Shown piece after piece: positions 1-6,808 of a stretch of 7,205 nt of DNA (positions are counted from its first letter, which is position 1; each line of letters starts with the position of its first letter). Source of the stretch: Lactobacillales bacterium (lineage in GTDB: Bacteria; Bacillota; Bacilli; Lactobacillales; Streptococcaceae). Below the pieces are notes generated by a model. It had not been told where the DNA came from and ran no database searches. It worked only from the letters and a program-made list of their open reading frames with translations. The translations under genes were made by a program, and so were the position numbers. The DNA lies in NCBI GenBank assembly GCA_031257815.1, contig JAIRNX010000119.1:1-7205 (forward strand). Direction: 5' to 3'.

Positions 1-191
1 CCTGAAATCTTTTTACCTGCATCATAGTCCTTTTTTCAGCAGTATCTGCGTTTTTAAGGTTTTGAGAATCAATTATACAAAAACTAGTTTTCTCTTTCCG
101 ACCATTGCTGATACGAACCTCTCCAACTAATTTTTTTAAGACTAATTCCAACAAGCTTGACTCATCTCCATTCTCCATTCTCTTTTTTAAA
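1..191 (-). mobile_element. IS5-family transposase remnant, partial, frameshifted
   Basis: Read on the minus strand from about 191 down to 27, the frame encodes NGDESSLLELVLKKL, then VGEVRISNGRKEKTSF, then CIIDSQNLKNADTAEK. After a single-base frame change in an A6 run (31-36) it resumes as YDAGKKISG and leaves the window. The IIDSQ...KNADTAE...YDAGKKISG order is the central DDE-transposase block of IS5-family elements (first catalytic Asp in IIDSQ). From memory, Wolbachia copies look very like this; no search was run. Only an internal piece remains: the N-terminal half is missing at the right-hand junction near 191-195 and the C-terminal half lies outside the window. The piece is non-functional. 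No terminal inverted repeat or target duplication is visible at the junction, which points to rearrangement or deletion rather than a clean insertion. Confidence 0.8.
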
Positions 192-752
192 TGGGATATA
201 CCTATTATTGCTGTAGATGGCGGAGCAAATAGGCTTTTATCAATTGGTGTACAACCTGATCTTGTAATGGGAGATTTGGATAGCGTAAATCCGAGTTTAC
301 GCGCTACTTTGAATACAATATGCCTGCCTAATCAATATTACTGCAACTTTTCTAAAGCAATGGCCCGCTTAAAAACAATGAAGTTAATGCCATCGATAAT
401 AACGGGTATTACTGGAGGAGCAATTGACCACATACTACAGAATATCAACATTTTTCTAAGCACGGGCAGTAATTTTTATACATCTGCACCTCCTATGGTA
501 GGCTACATCTTGGAAAAAAGTATTACCCATTTTTCTTTGCCGAAAAGTACTAAAATATCTTTGCTTGGCATACCGAGAGCTCAAATAACAACTAAAGGAC
601 TAAAGTGGGAACTATCTCTTGATGAGCTTTCTTTGCCAGGAAAGAATTCTTGCTTTAATCGAAGTTTAAGTGGTGAGATGTCTATAGAAGTGCACGGTGG
701 TGTGTGTTTGGTGAAGATTTATTTAGAAATGGTAGATGATGCTGGAGGTTGA
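105..752 (+). pseudogene. thiN: Thiamine pyrophosphokinase-like, N-terminus replaced
   Basis: TPK transfers pyrophosphate from ATP to thiamine, giving the cofactor thiamine diphosphate. The family signal starts at residue 32 with IPIIAVDGGANRL, followed by QPDLVMGDLDSV (about 50-61), GGAIDHILQNIN (104-115) and a C-terminal thiamine-binding part with TTKGLKWELS and SGEMSIEVHGGVCLVKI. The frame is open from 66; the first usable start is TTG at 105. However, residues 1 to about 29 are simply the antisense of the IS5 transposase remnant, so the native start and first strand (usually about 20-25 residues before the AVDGG motif) are gone. In addition, the usual acidic DQ-D-x-T-D motif reads NQYYCNF (76-82), with Asn/Tyr in place of Asp. 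Both changes suggest an inactive relic, although the rest of the frame is uninterrupted. Family assignment is firm; loss of function is inferred. Confidence 0.75.
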
Positions 753-831
753 GACATAAAGTATAAACTTACTAGGTGAAGAAAAGGCAAAAAAACCTGT
801 GTCAATACGTGAAGTTTTGCTGTCTAATGTT

Positions 832-858
832 AAAAACCATAGGCGCCTTTTGGTTTTT
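832..858. terminator. Palindrome, possible bidirectional terminator
   Basis: AAAAACCA at 832-839 pairs with TGGTTTTT at 851-858, and the centre contains the self-complementary GGCGCC (842-847). On either strand this gives an A/T-flanked hairpin followed by a T run, the shape of a rho-independent terminator that could work in both directions. It lies between the plus-strand TPK relic and minus-strand sequences, where a two-way terminator would fit. It could equally be a small dispersed palindromic repeat; I cannot count copies from one window. Confidence 0.4.
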
Positions 859-900
859 TCATGTATATTAACGCTTAAGCCTATCAAATGCTTGAGCTTA

Positions 901-1167
901 TTATAAGCATAGTTTAGAATGCTGGACATAATGATCCTCCTGTAAATAAAGATTCAGAAAAGGTGCAGCCCTACGTGCTACTTGCGGAGATACATCACAC
1001 TTTTTACTGAATTTAACGGAAAGTCTGCAGATGAAGATAAATTTTTGAGCTTTAAAAATGTCTCTAATTGTAATTATAATCAGGTTTAAAAGGTCTGGAA
1101 GTAATTTTTTCTGTTGCTATTCAAAAGAAGTTTGCTCGTTTTTGTTCAATTTAAGAACCCTTGAATT
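901..1167 (-). pseudogene. Decayed reading frame of unknown function
   Basis: Between a TAG at 1170-1168 and a TAA at 903-901, one minus-strand frame is open except for a single TAG at 1119-1117. It encodes NSRVLKLNKNEQTSFE, the stop, then QQKKLLPDLLNLI, and further on SPQVARRAAPFL and LYLQEDHYVQ. The composition is protein-like, with an amphipathic, charged helix pattern, but there is no obvious start codon with a ribosome site and I recognise no family. It lies on the same strand and just beyond the split gene ending at 1202, so it may be a remnant of the next gene. The AGGAGG visible at 934-939 on this strand falls inside this frame (codons for Gln-Glu-Asp). Evidence is only the open frame and its composition. 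Confidence 0.3.
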
Positions 1168-1201
1168 CTAGTATCTTGGACCTGGGATAGCTTAACAATC
1201 C

Positions 1202-1441
1202 TCAACTGCCATGAACATGATCATTACAATGCGTTGGTGGTTCTACACTTTCTAGGTGACTGTCTACTTTTAGCGGTTCTCCTAAGCTACACTCTATTTT
1301 TATTGGAGAGTGACCAGTATCCTTGATCACTATTGCCTTTGAGCTACTGCTGCGACTTAGTGTATTTTTTATTTCCTTATGAATACTCTGTTTATTTTTA
1401 AGTTTTGTACCGACAAATTTTTCAATAAAAATAAAAAAAAA
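1202..1441 (-). pseudogene. Unknown protein, third fragment (C-terminus)
   Basis: If the T9 run at 1441-1433 is read with one extra T, the frame passes from IIDFF into FIFIEKFVGTKLKNKQ and continues through SSSSKAIVIKDTGHSPIKI and SLGEPLKVDSHLESVEPP to a His/Cys-rich end, THCNDHVHGS, with TGA at 1204-1202. The stretch has no start codon of its own and directly continues the preceding fragment, so I read it as the displaced C-terminal about 78 residues of the same gene. The ending with three His and one Cys in ten residues could bind metal, but that is a guess. No known family recognised. Confidence 0.5.
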
Positions 1442-2067
1442 TCGATGATAACATCAAGCAGGCTTTTTTTCACAGTATAATCTGTTTGTAAATGCTCTCT
1501 TTTACTATTAGTGTGGTTATTTTCTAACTCTTGAGGGACAGTAAATGATAATTTACCTTCTTTATATGTTACACCATCTTTACCATCTTGGGACTCAAGT
1601 GTAAATTCTAGTGAGCCGTTTAACTGGCATATAACCGCTTCTTTTGAATTACGACCATTGGTTAGTAATTTAGTGTCTGTTATAGACATTTTACTATCAA
1701 ACCTGGTGCTAATACAGTTTCTATTAGTACAGTTGATGTGGATAGTACCTTGACCTTGAGGTACATTAAGCATTAGCTCATAAGAAAGAAGTGCAGGAGC
1801 AAAAACGTTTATTACTAGTCCTCCACCATAATAAGAAGACTGATTACAATTAGTAACTAGTTCTTCTAAAATGGGGTCACTTGGAACTTTTGCTCCAGCA
1901 GATTTAAATATTTCTTTAAAATTTTCTTTTGCAATTGAACGGTAATTTTTTTCGTGTATTTTTGCTTTTAATAAATGAACTTGCCCTTCGCTACTGTAAA
2001 ACTCTTCCCAGTGTGTGTTAGCATCAGTTAGACTTGCTTGAATTCTGTCCATGCATATTGCTCCCAA
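1369..2067 (-). pseudogene. Unknown protein, middle fragment
   Basis: Largest piece of a split minus-strand gene. The frame is open from TTG at 2067; an internal ATG at 2052 is preceded by GGGAG with an 8-base spacing and is the better start if this piece is translated alone. It runs through LTDANTHWEEFYSSEG, a charged helical stretch (KAKIHEKNYRSIAKENFKEIFK), a Tyr/Gly patch (SSYYGGGLVINVFAPALLSY) and a region rich in short beta-type stretches (STRFDSKMSITDT, GSLEFTLESQDGKDGV, GKLSFTVPQ). A hydrophobic segment (LLDVIIDFFLFLL) precedes an early stop at 1371-1369, which results from a frame change in the T9 run at 1433-1441. It overlaps the upstream fragment by 40 bases (25 from the ATG). I recognise no family. 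It may be an independent, translationally coupled gene rather than a fragment. Confidence 0.55.
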
Positions 2068-2267
2068 GCTTTTTCTATCAATGTGTGAATTGAAGTTTTG
2101 TCTATAATTTTTTTATTGATAATAAAATTCATTCTGTGAAAATCGCCATGCATAGTTGCACCAGAATTTGCTCCTTTGTTATCTTCTGCAGCTCTTAGTT
2201 TGCTGAAATCAAATTCTTCGGCTTGAGCCTTCAATGTAACTGTTAGATTTTCCTTTGCCTCTGCCAT
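2028..2267 (-). pseudogene. Unknown protein, first fragment (N-terminus)
   Basis: ATG at 2267 is preceded by GGAGAG with a 7-base spacing and gives MAEAKENLTVTLKAQAEEF, then DFSKLRAAEDNKGANSG and a stretch ending in EKAWEQYAWTEFKQV before TAA (79 residues). Earlier in-frame starts (ATG 2282, GTG 2288) would begin within a base or two of the predicted transcription start, so 2267 is preferred. The next frame overlaps and continues one base back, and the sense of the protein carries on (SLTDANTHWEEF). This piece is therefore probably the N-terminus of one gene of about 355 residues spanning 2267-1202. The loss could be one A in the A5 run at 2071-2075 or one base near the stop. No signal peptide and no recognised domain. 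Confidence 0.55.
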
Positions 2268-2289
2268 AGTATTGCTCTCCATCGACACA

Positions 2290-2298
2290 ATTATATCA
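2290..2298 (-). promoter_or_regulatory. Extended -10 promoter for the split unknown gene
   Basis: On the minus strand TGATATAAT matches the extended -10 pattern TGnTATAAT exactly. The -35 region 17-18 bases upstream (TAGATT or TTAGAT) is weak, which is tolerated with an extended -10. Transcription would start near 2283, leaving a leader of about 16 bases that carries the GGAGAG ribosome site before ATG 2267. It faces away from the malonyl-CoA decarboxylase gene in a divergent spacer of about 120 bases. Confidence 0.5.
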
Positions 2299-2387
2299 TA
2301 AAAATTACTAATAATCTAATAACGGCGCCTGCTGTATAGACTAAGATTTTTCTTTGGTTTAATATAGATGTACGGTAAAAGAGATCT

Positions 2388-3793
2388 ATGACGAAAGAAT
2401 CACTAGTTAAAACTGATATAGCGCAAGTTGAAGATAAGAAAGCAGTAGAAGGCATTTTTAAAATACTAGGTGAAGTGGCAGATGCTGTAAGATCGTGGAT
2501 TGGCAGTATTAGCCCTGATTTAAGCAGTAGCCGCGATATCGATAGCTTAGTCTTGAAGATGAACGAGTGCTTAAACCCAAATTGAGGGGAGGTCTCAGCA
2601 CGTAAGAACACCGTATCTCTTGGTAATCTGTATTTAAGTTTATCGGAGGAGGGTAAAATAAAATTTCTGCAGACCCTGGCAGAAAAATTTAGTTTGAATA
2701 AAGCGGAAATAGATGACAAAATAAAAGAATATAGGGAAAATCAGAATCCCGAGTTAAACTATAAATTTGAACAGGACTTGGTAAAAGTCCTTGAATCACC
2801 ACGTTCTAAAATATTGAAGCAATTTATTTCTTTGCCGGAAGGCCTTAAGTTTATTGTCGATATGCGTTCTGACGTGCTTAAGTTAAAGAACCAATATAAA
2901 GAGCTCAATCGACTAGAAAGTGAATTGAAAAGCATACTTCTCTCCTGGGTTGACGTTGATCTACTCGATCTTCGTCAAATTACCTGGGATTCACCTGCAT
3001 CGTTGTTAGAAAAACTTATAAAATATGAAGCTGTGCATAAAATTTCTTCTTGGGGTGACTTAAAAAACAGGCTGGATTCTGATCGTCTATGTTTTGCCTT
3101 TTTTATTACAAAATACAAAACGAGCCTCTAATTTTTGTAGAAGTTGCATTGATGGATGGAATTGCAGATAGCATTCAACATCTCTTAGAGGAGTCGGTAC
3201 CTTCAAGTGATCCAAATAGTGCAAGCACTGCTATATTCTATTCAATATCAAATACCCAAGCAGGGTTGTCTGGAATCAGCCTGGTTAATTTTTTGATCAA
3301 AAGGGTTGTGGAAAAACTATCGCAGAAGTTTAAAAGTATAAAAACATACGTAACGCTTTCCCCAATACTTGGCTTTACGAAATGGCTGAAAGAAAGTTTA
3401 AGCCAAGATACTACTTTATTGAGTAAACTGAATATAAAGCAATCTAGTGCAGAAATTTTAGAAAGTATAGAGCAGTTAAAAACTAATATTGAATGTGAAA
3501 GTGAAGTTAAGCAATACTTGCTGAAGCTTTGTGCACATTACTTGCTAAAGGTTAAAAACAGCAGTGGCGGTGCTTATGATCCGGTAGCACATTTTCATTT
3601 AAGCAATGGTGCATCAATAAAACAACTAAACTGGATGGCAGATACTTCTGAAAAGGGCATTAGTCAGTCAGCTGGAATGATGGTGAATTACCTATATGAA
3701 TTGTCTAAAATAGATAATAATCATGAGAGCTATATGGTTAATAAAGTGATTTCTTGTGCGAAACAAGTACTATCTGTGTTAAAGGGGAAGTAA
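2388..3793 (+). pseudogene. Malonyl-CoA decarboxylase, one stop and one frameshift
   Basis: Homologue of human MLYCD and rhizobial enzymes, which convert malonyl-CoA to acetyl-CoA and CO2. The full family length is present (about 468 residues once repaired). The N-terminal helical domain covers about 1-235 (DLLDLRQITWDSPASLLEKL, YEAVH at 213-217, CFAFF at 235-239). The catalytic acetyltransferase-like domain follows with EPLIFVEVAL (about 246), FYSISNTQAGLSGIS, VTLSPILGF (Ser at about 325), LLKLCAHYLL, DPVAHFHLSNGA (His at about 404) and NWMADTSEKG...SAGMMVNYLY. The Ser and His match the family's active-site pair. Two lesions: TGA at 2583-2585 just before GEVS, where the family usually has Arg-Gly-Glu, so CGA to TGA is likely; and loss of one base at or next to the T6 run 3099-3104, moving CFAFF into the frame of YKIQNEPLIFVEV. 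ATG 2388 is the only sensible start but its ribosome site is weak. Confidence 0.85.
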
Positions 3794-3857
3794 GTAATTG
3801 CCCTTGCAGCACTTAAAATGTAAAATAGTTCTACTTAAACATGTAGAATAGCCATCA

Positions 3858-5653
3858 ATGGATAATATAAGGAATTTTTCAATAATAGCACATATAGATC
3901 ACGGAAAGTCAACGCTTGCCGATCGTTTAATAGATGAACGTAATGGCCTTGAAGCAAGAGAAATGACCAATCAAGTGCTTGATTCAATGGAGACAGAACG
4001 TGAACGTGGAATTACAATCAAAGCACAGACGGTAAGACTCAACTACACTGCAAATGATGGGAATCAATATTGCTTGAACCTTATGGATACCCCAGGTCAT
4101 GTTGACTTTTCGTATGAAGTGAGTCGAAGCTTGGCTGCGTGCGAAGGTTCACTTTCAGTGGTAGATAGCAGCCAGGGGGTTGAAGCTCAAACTCTTGCGA
4201 ATGTGTACAAAGCTGTTGACAATAATCATGAGATAATAGTTGTGCTCAATAAAGTTGATCTTCGTGCTGCAGATCCAGAAAGGGTAAAACTTCAGGTTGA
4301 AGAAGAAATTGGTATTGATGCAAGCGAGTCAGTTTTAATATCGGCAAAAACTGGGCTTGGAGTAAGAAATGTATTCGAAGCAATAGTGACGAAACTTCCA
4401 GCACCACAGGGTGATGCAAACGCTCCACTGCAGGCAATTTTAGTTGATAGTTGGTATGACACTTATTTGGGAGTAGTAATTTTAGTACGAGTTAAAAATG
4501 GAGTGCTAAAAAAAGGCATAAAGTTTGTTATGATGTCCAACAATGCCACATACCAGGTGGATAATATCGGTATTTTTACTCCTAAAAAGGTAATGATTCG
4601 TGAACTTTCAGCAGGTGAAGTTGGTTTTATAACTGCTTCAATGAAGGAAGTAGCAGACTGTAGGAAAGGGGACACCATCAGCGAAGAAAAAATGCCTTGC
4701 GGTAAAGCACTGCCTGGATTTAAAGAAGTGCACCCTGTGGTATTCTGTAGCATTTTTTCCAACAAAACAAATGACTTTAAATATTTAAGAGAAGCACTGG
4801 AAAAACTACATTTAAATGATGCGAGCTTTACCTTTGAAGCTGAAACGTCAAATGCTCTTGGCTACGGATTCCGTTGCGGTTTTTTGGGAATGTTACACCT
4901 TGAGGTTATTCAAGAAAGGCTCGAGAGAGAGTTGATTTAGACCTAACGGCAACCGCGCCGAGTGTTATATATAGAGTTACAACACGAAATGGCGAAATTC
5001 TGAATATTCATAATCCAAGTGATATGCCAGATCCTACAAAGATTGAGATGGTAGAAGAGCCGTGGATTACTGCAACTATAATGGTGCCTGATCAGTATTT
5101 AGGAGAAATTCTATCTCTGTGTGAAGAAAGAAGGAGAGAGCAAAAAGATTTATCTTATGTTGGTAGCACAACAACACCACTGATGAGGTATAAGTTACCA
5201 CTTTTTGAAGTTGTTTTTGACTTTTATGATAGGCTAAAATCGATTTCTAAGGGATACGCAAGTTTGGATTGGGAAATTTCCGATTATCGGGAAAGTCAGA
5301 TAGATAAATTGAGCTTTTTAGTTAATGGAGAGCCTGTGGATGCATTGGCGTGCATTGTTCACAAAAGTAGAGCAGAAAAAATGGGACGCGAGATATGTGC
5401 GCGTTTGAAGGATTTGATACCACGTCAGCAATATAAGATTGCAATTCAAGCAGCGGTGGGTAGCAAAATTATTTCCAGAGAAACGATTAATCCATACAGA
5501 AAGGATGTGACAGCTAAACTCTATGGTGGAGATGTAACGCGAAGAATGAAGCTTTTAGAAAAACAAAAGAAAGGTAAGAAAAGATTGCATTCTATAGGAA
5601 ATGTTAATATTCCGCATAATGTTTTTATTCAAGCTTTGAAGATAAATGACTAG
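3858..5653 (+). pseudogene. lepA: Elongation factor 4 (LepA), single frameshift
   Basis: LepA/EF4 is a ribosome-associated GTPase that back-translocates or aids ribosome assembly. All elements are present in about 598 repaired residues: G1 AHIDHGKST (11-19), switch [12 protein letters not shown] (48-58), G3 DTPGH (77-81), G4 NKVD (131-134), G5 SAKTG (162-166), domain II from about 190, then [14 protein letters not shown] and IQERLERE. There the frame breaks: GAG TTG ATT TAG at 4929-4940 should read GAG TTT GAT TTA GAC, so one T is missing at 4932-4933. The other frame continues at once as [15 protein letters not shown] and runs to 5653 through [24 protein letters not shown], and the LepA-specific tail [20 protein letters not shown] and [11 protein letters not shown]. 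Without rescue, the product would be a 360-residue protein lacking domain IV-type and C-terminal domains. No strong Shine-Dalgarno precedes ATG 3858. Confidence 0.9.
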
Positions 5654-5761
5654 TAGTATCTTCTTTCATGACACCCTCTTGGTAGGCTAGAGTCATAACG
5701 TTCATATAGTTGTGCAACTTATCCAAGAGATTTGCTCAATGGTAAAATTTGTCCTGATACC
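5654..5761. other. Intergenic segment with nested inverted repeats
   Basis: Between the stop of lepA and the stop of the convergent membrane-protein gene. CTCTTGG at 5676-5682 pairs with CCAAGAG at 5723-5729, and within it AGTTGTGCAACT (5708-5719) is a perfect palindrome. No T run follows, so this is not a standard terminator. It replaces the expected C-terminal coding sequence of the minus-strand gene, so it may be the edge of an inserted or rearranged element. I could not identify one. Confidence 0.4.
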
Positions 5762-6466
5762 CTACAATCCAGGAAATACATCTGACATATTTTGTTTTAC
5801 GTTGGGTAGCATAAAGTATAGCCAGGAAACCACTATAAAAAGTACAAATTCGATGAGGAGATATTTAGTATAACTTAGCCTATGATAGGAAAAATCAATC
5901 AGCATTGGTACTAACACTATAGTCAGAGTTATAATGAGCGTAATTACCAAAAATTGCAATATACTGAGCACCCTTCTCAATATATAAGGTGGCGAAACTG
6001 GAACTTTGTAGGCTTTATTCAGTATTGTTCTCAGCCCTTCAATCGTTGACGAGGCTGTCCAAACAGCGCCCACAATTGCCAAAGTCAATAAACTCTGTGG
6101 TGGACCAGATATTATCTCCCTAATACGCGGCATTAAGGATGCTAAAATGTCCTGAGGCATGTGATCAATTATAAATGCCCAGCCGATGTTATATTGGTCT
6201 AAGAAATTTGCAAATGTTGACGCTAAAGATATTAAAACGATGAGGAAAGGAAATATTGACAAAAGGATTAAAAATGATAAATATCCCGCATGCTCCATCC
6301 CGTCATTATAAATTGTGTCAATTAAAGCACGGGAAAGACAATAAATAATGCTGTAAAACTTCTGTAGTAACTTATTCACTATATATAAACAAACCAAGTA
6401 AGATATTCTAAATGAAATAAAATATATTTTTAAGCAAAACCTTCCAATGATACTGAGAGTTGTCAT
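5762..6466 (-). CDS. YihY/BrkB-family inner-membrane protein, C-terminally cut
   Basis: The family consists of polytopic inner-membrane proteins of uncertain role (once linked to ribonuclease BN and serum resistance). From ATG 6466 there are 234 residues. Core family signals are IYNDGMEHAGYLSFLILLS (52-70) leading into IFPFLIVLISLAST, then SLLTLAIVGAVWTASSTIEG (125-144), the RTILNKAYKV box (146-155), a long hydrophobic helix (172-192), another (203-220) and the MLPNVK...DVFPG motif (219-233). Members normally continue after the PG-A motif with one or two further helices (about 50 more residues); here the frame stops right after PGL, and the sequence beyond (5761 to 5654) shows no such helices in any minus frame I checked. 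The protein is therefore truncated by a rearrangement. A weak AGGG lies about 10 bases before the start. Family call is good; functionality is doubtful. Confidence 0.75.
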   Translation of the reverse strand: MTTLSIIGRFCLKIYFISFRISYLVCLYIVNKLLQKFYSIIYCLSRALIDTIYNDGMEHAGYLSFLILLSIFPFLIVLISLASTFANFLDQYNIGWAFIIDHMPQDILASLMPRIREIISGPPQSLLTLAIVGAVWTASSTIEGLRTILNKAYKVPVSPPYILRRVLSILQFLVITLIITLTIVLVPMLIDFSYHRLSYTKYLLIEFVLFIVVSWLYFMLPNVKQNMSDVFPGL

Positions 6467-6559
6467 ATTTTTGCTGCCCTAAGCACTCTTTTTAAACAAC
6501 ACAAGATTTATGTCACTCCAATGCGTAACACTGGCCATAAAAACAGAACAGAAAACTAC

Positions 6560-6588
6560 TTGACAAATACCTCCAGTCCCCTTATCAT
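6560..6588 (+). promoter_or_regulatory. Sigma-70-type promoter
   Basis: TTGACA (6560-6565), a perfect -35 box, is followed after exactly 17 bases by TATCAT (6583-6588), five of six matches to TATAAT. It sits about 45 bases before the ATG at 6633, which has AGG five bases upstream. This is the best promoter in the window, and it now drives only a 33-codon frame. Confidence 0.65.
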
Positions 6589-6632
6589 AGTGATGAAGCT
6601 ATTATTTAACTTCCCAATCTGTACAGGTTAAA

Positions 6633-6734
6633 ATGATAAGAAAACTTGTATTTGGCGTACTATTGTTTAATTTTTCGCACTATGTGCACTGCATGTTTTT
6701 TTTTAAATTTCGGGTTTTTACCCATACAAGCTGA
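6633..6734 (+). pseudogene. Signal-peptide start of a lost secreted protein
   Basis: ATG 6633 opens 33 codons: MIRKLVFGVLLFNFSHYVHC then a Phe-rich stretch and stop TGA at 6732-6734. A basic N-terminus followed by a hydrophobic core and a small/polar region is a standard Sec signal peptide; the Cys at 20 gives no clear lipobox. A ribosome site (AGG, 6625-6627) and a strong promoter lie upstream. A T9 run starts at 6695, right after codon 21, and the rest reads as repeat-like DNA. I read this as the 5' end of an exported-protein gene whose body has been lost or displaced by repeats. What the protein was cannot be said. Confidence 0.45.
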
Positions 6735-6808
6735 AACACGCTTATAAGTCGTTTAAAACATCACCCAATGCCGGATTTTAAAATAGAGAGTGGAATAACT
6801 AGCTACCT

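Noticed and set aside
723..929. Minus-strand frame of 68 codons from ATG 929 with a textbook AGGAGG six bases upstream
   Set aside because: The AGGAGG is explained by codons of the overlapping frame at 901-1167, the frame runs across the palindrome at 832-858 and into antisense of the TPK relic, and its composition shows no family signal. It remains possible but unsupported.
2061..2080. Programmed -1 ribosomal frameshift between the first two fragments of the unknown gene
   Set aside because: GAAAAAGC is not a full slippery heptamer, no clear downstream stem was seen, and the same type of one-base loss occurs in unrelated genes nearby, so mutation or sequencing error is simpler.
2291..2719. 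Minus-strand frame opposite the start of the malonyl-CoA decarboxylase
   Set aside because: Antisense shadow of a firmly identified coding frame.
4246..4765. Two minus-strand frames inside lepA
   Set aside because: Both are antisense to the conserved LepA GTPase and domain II sequence.
5676..5729. Rho-independent terminator after lepA
   Set aside because: The outer stem is only seven pairs with a 40-base loop, and no T run follows on either strand.
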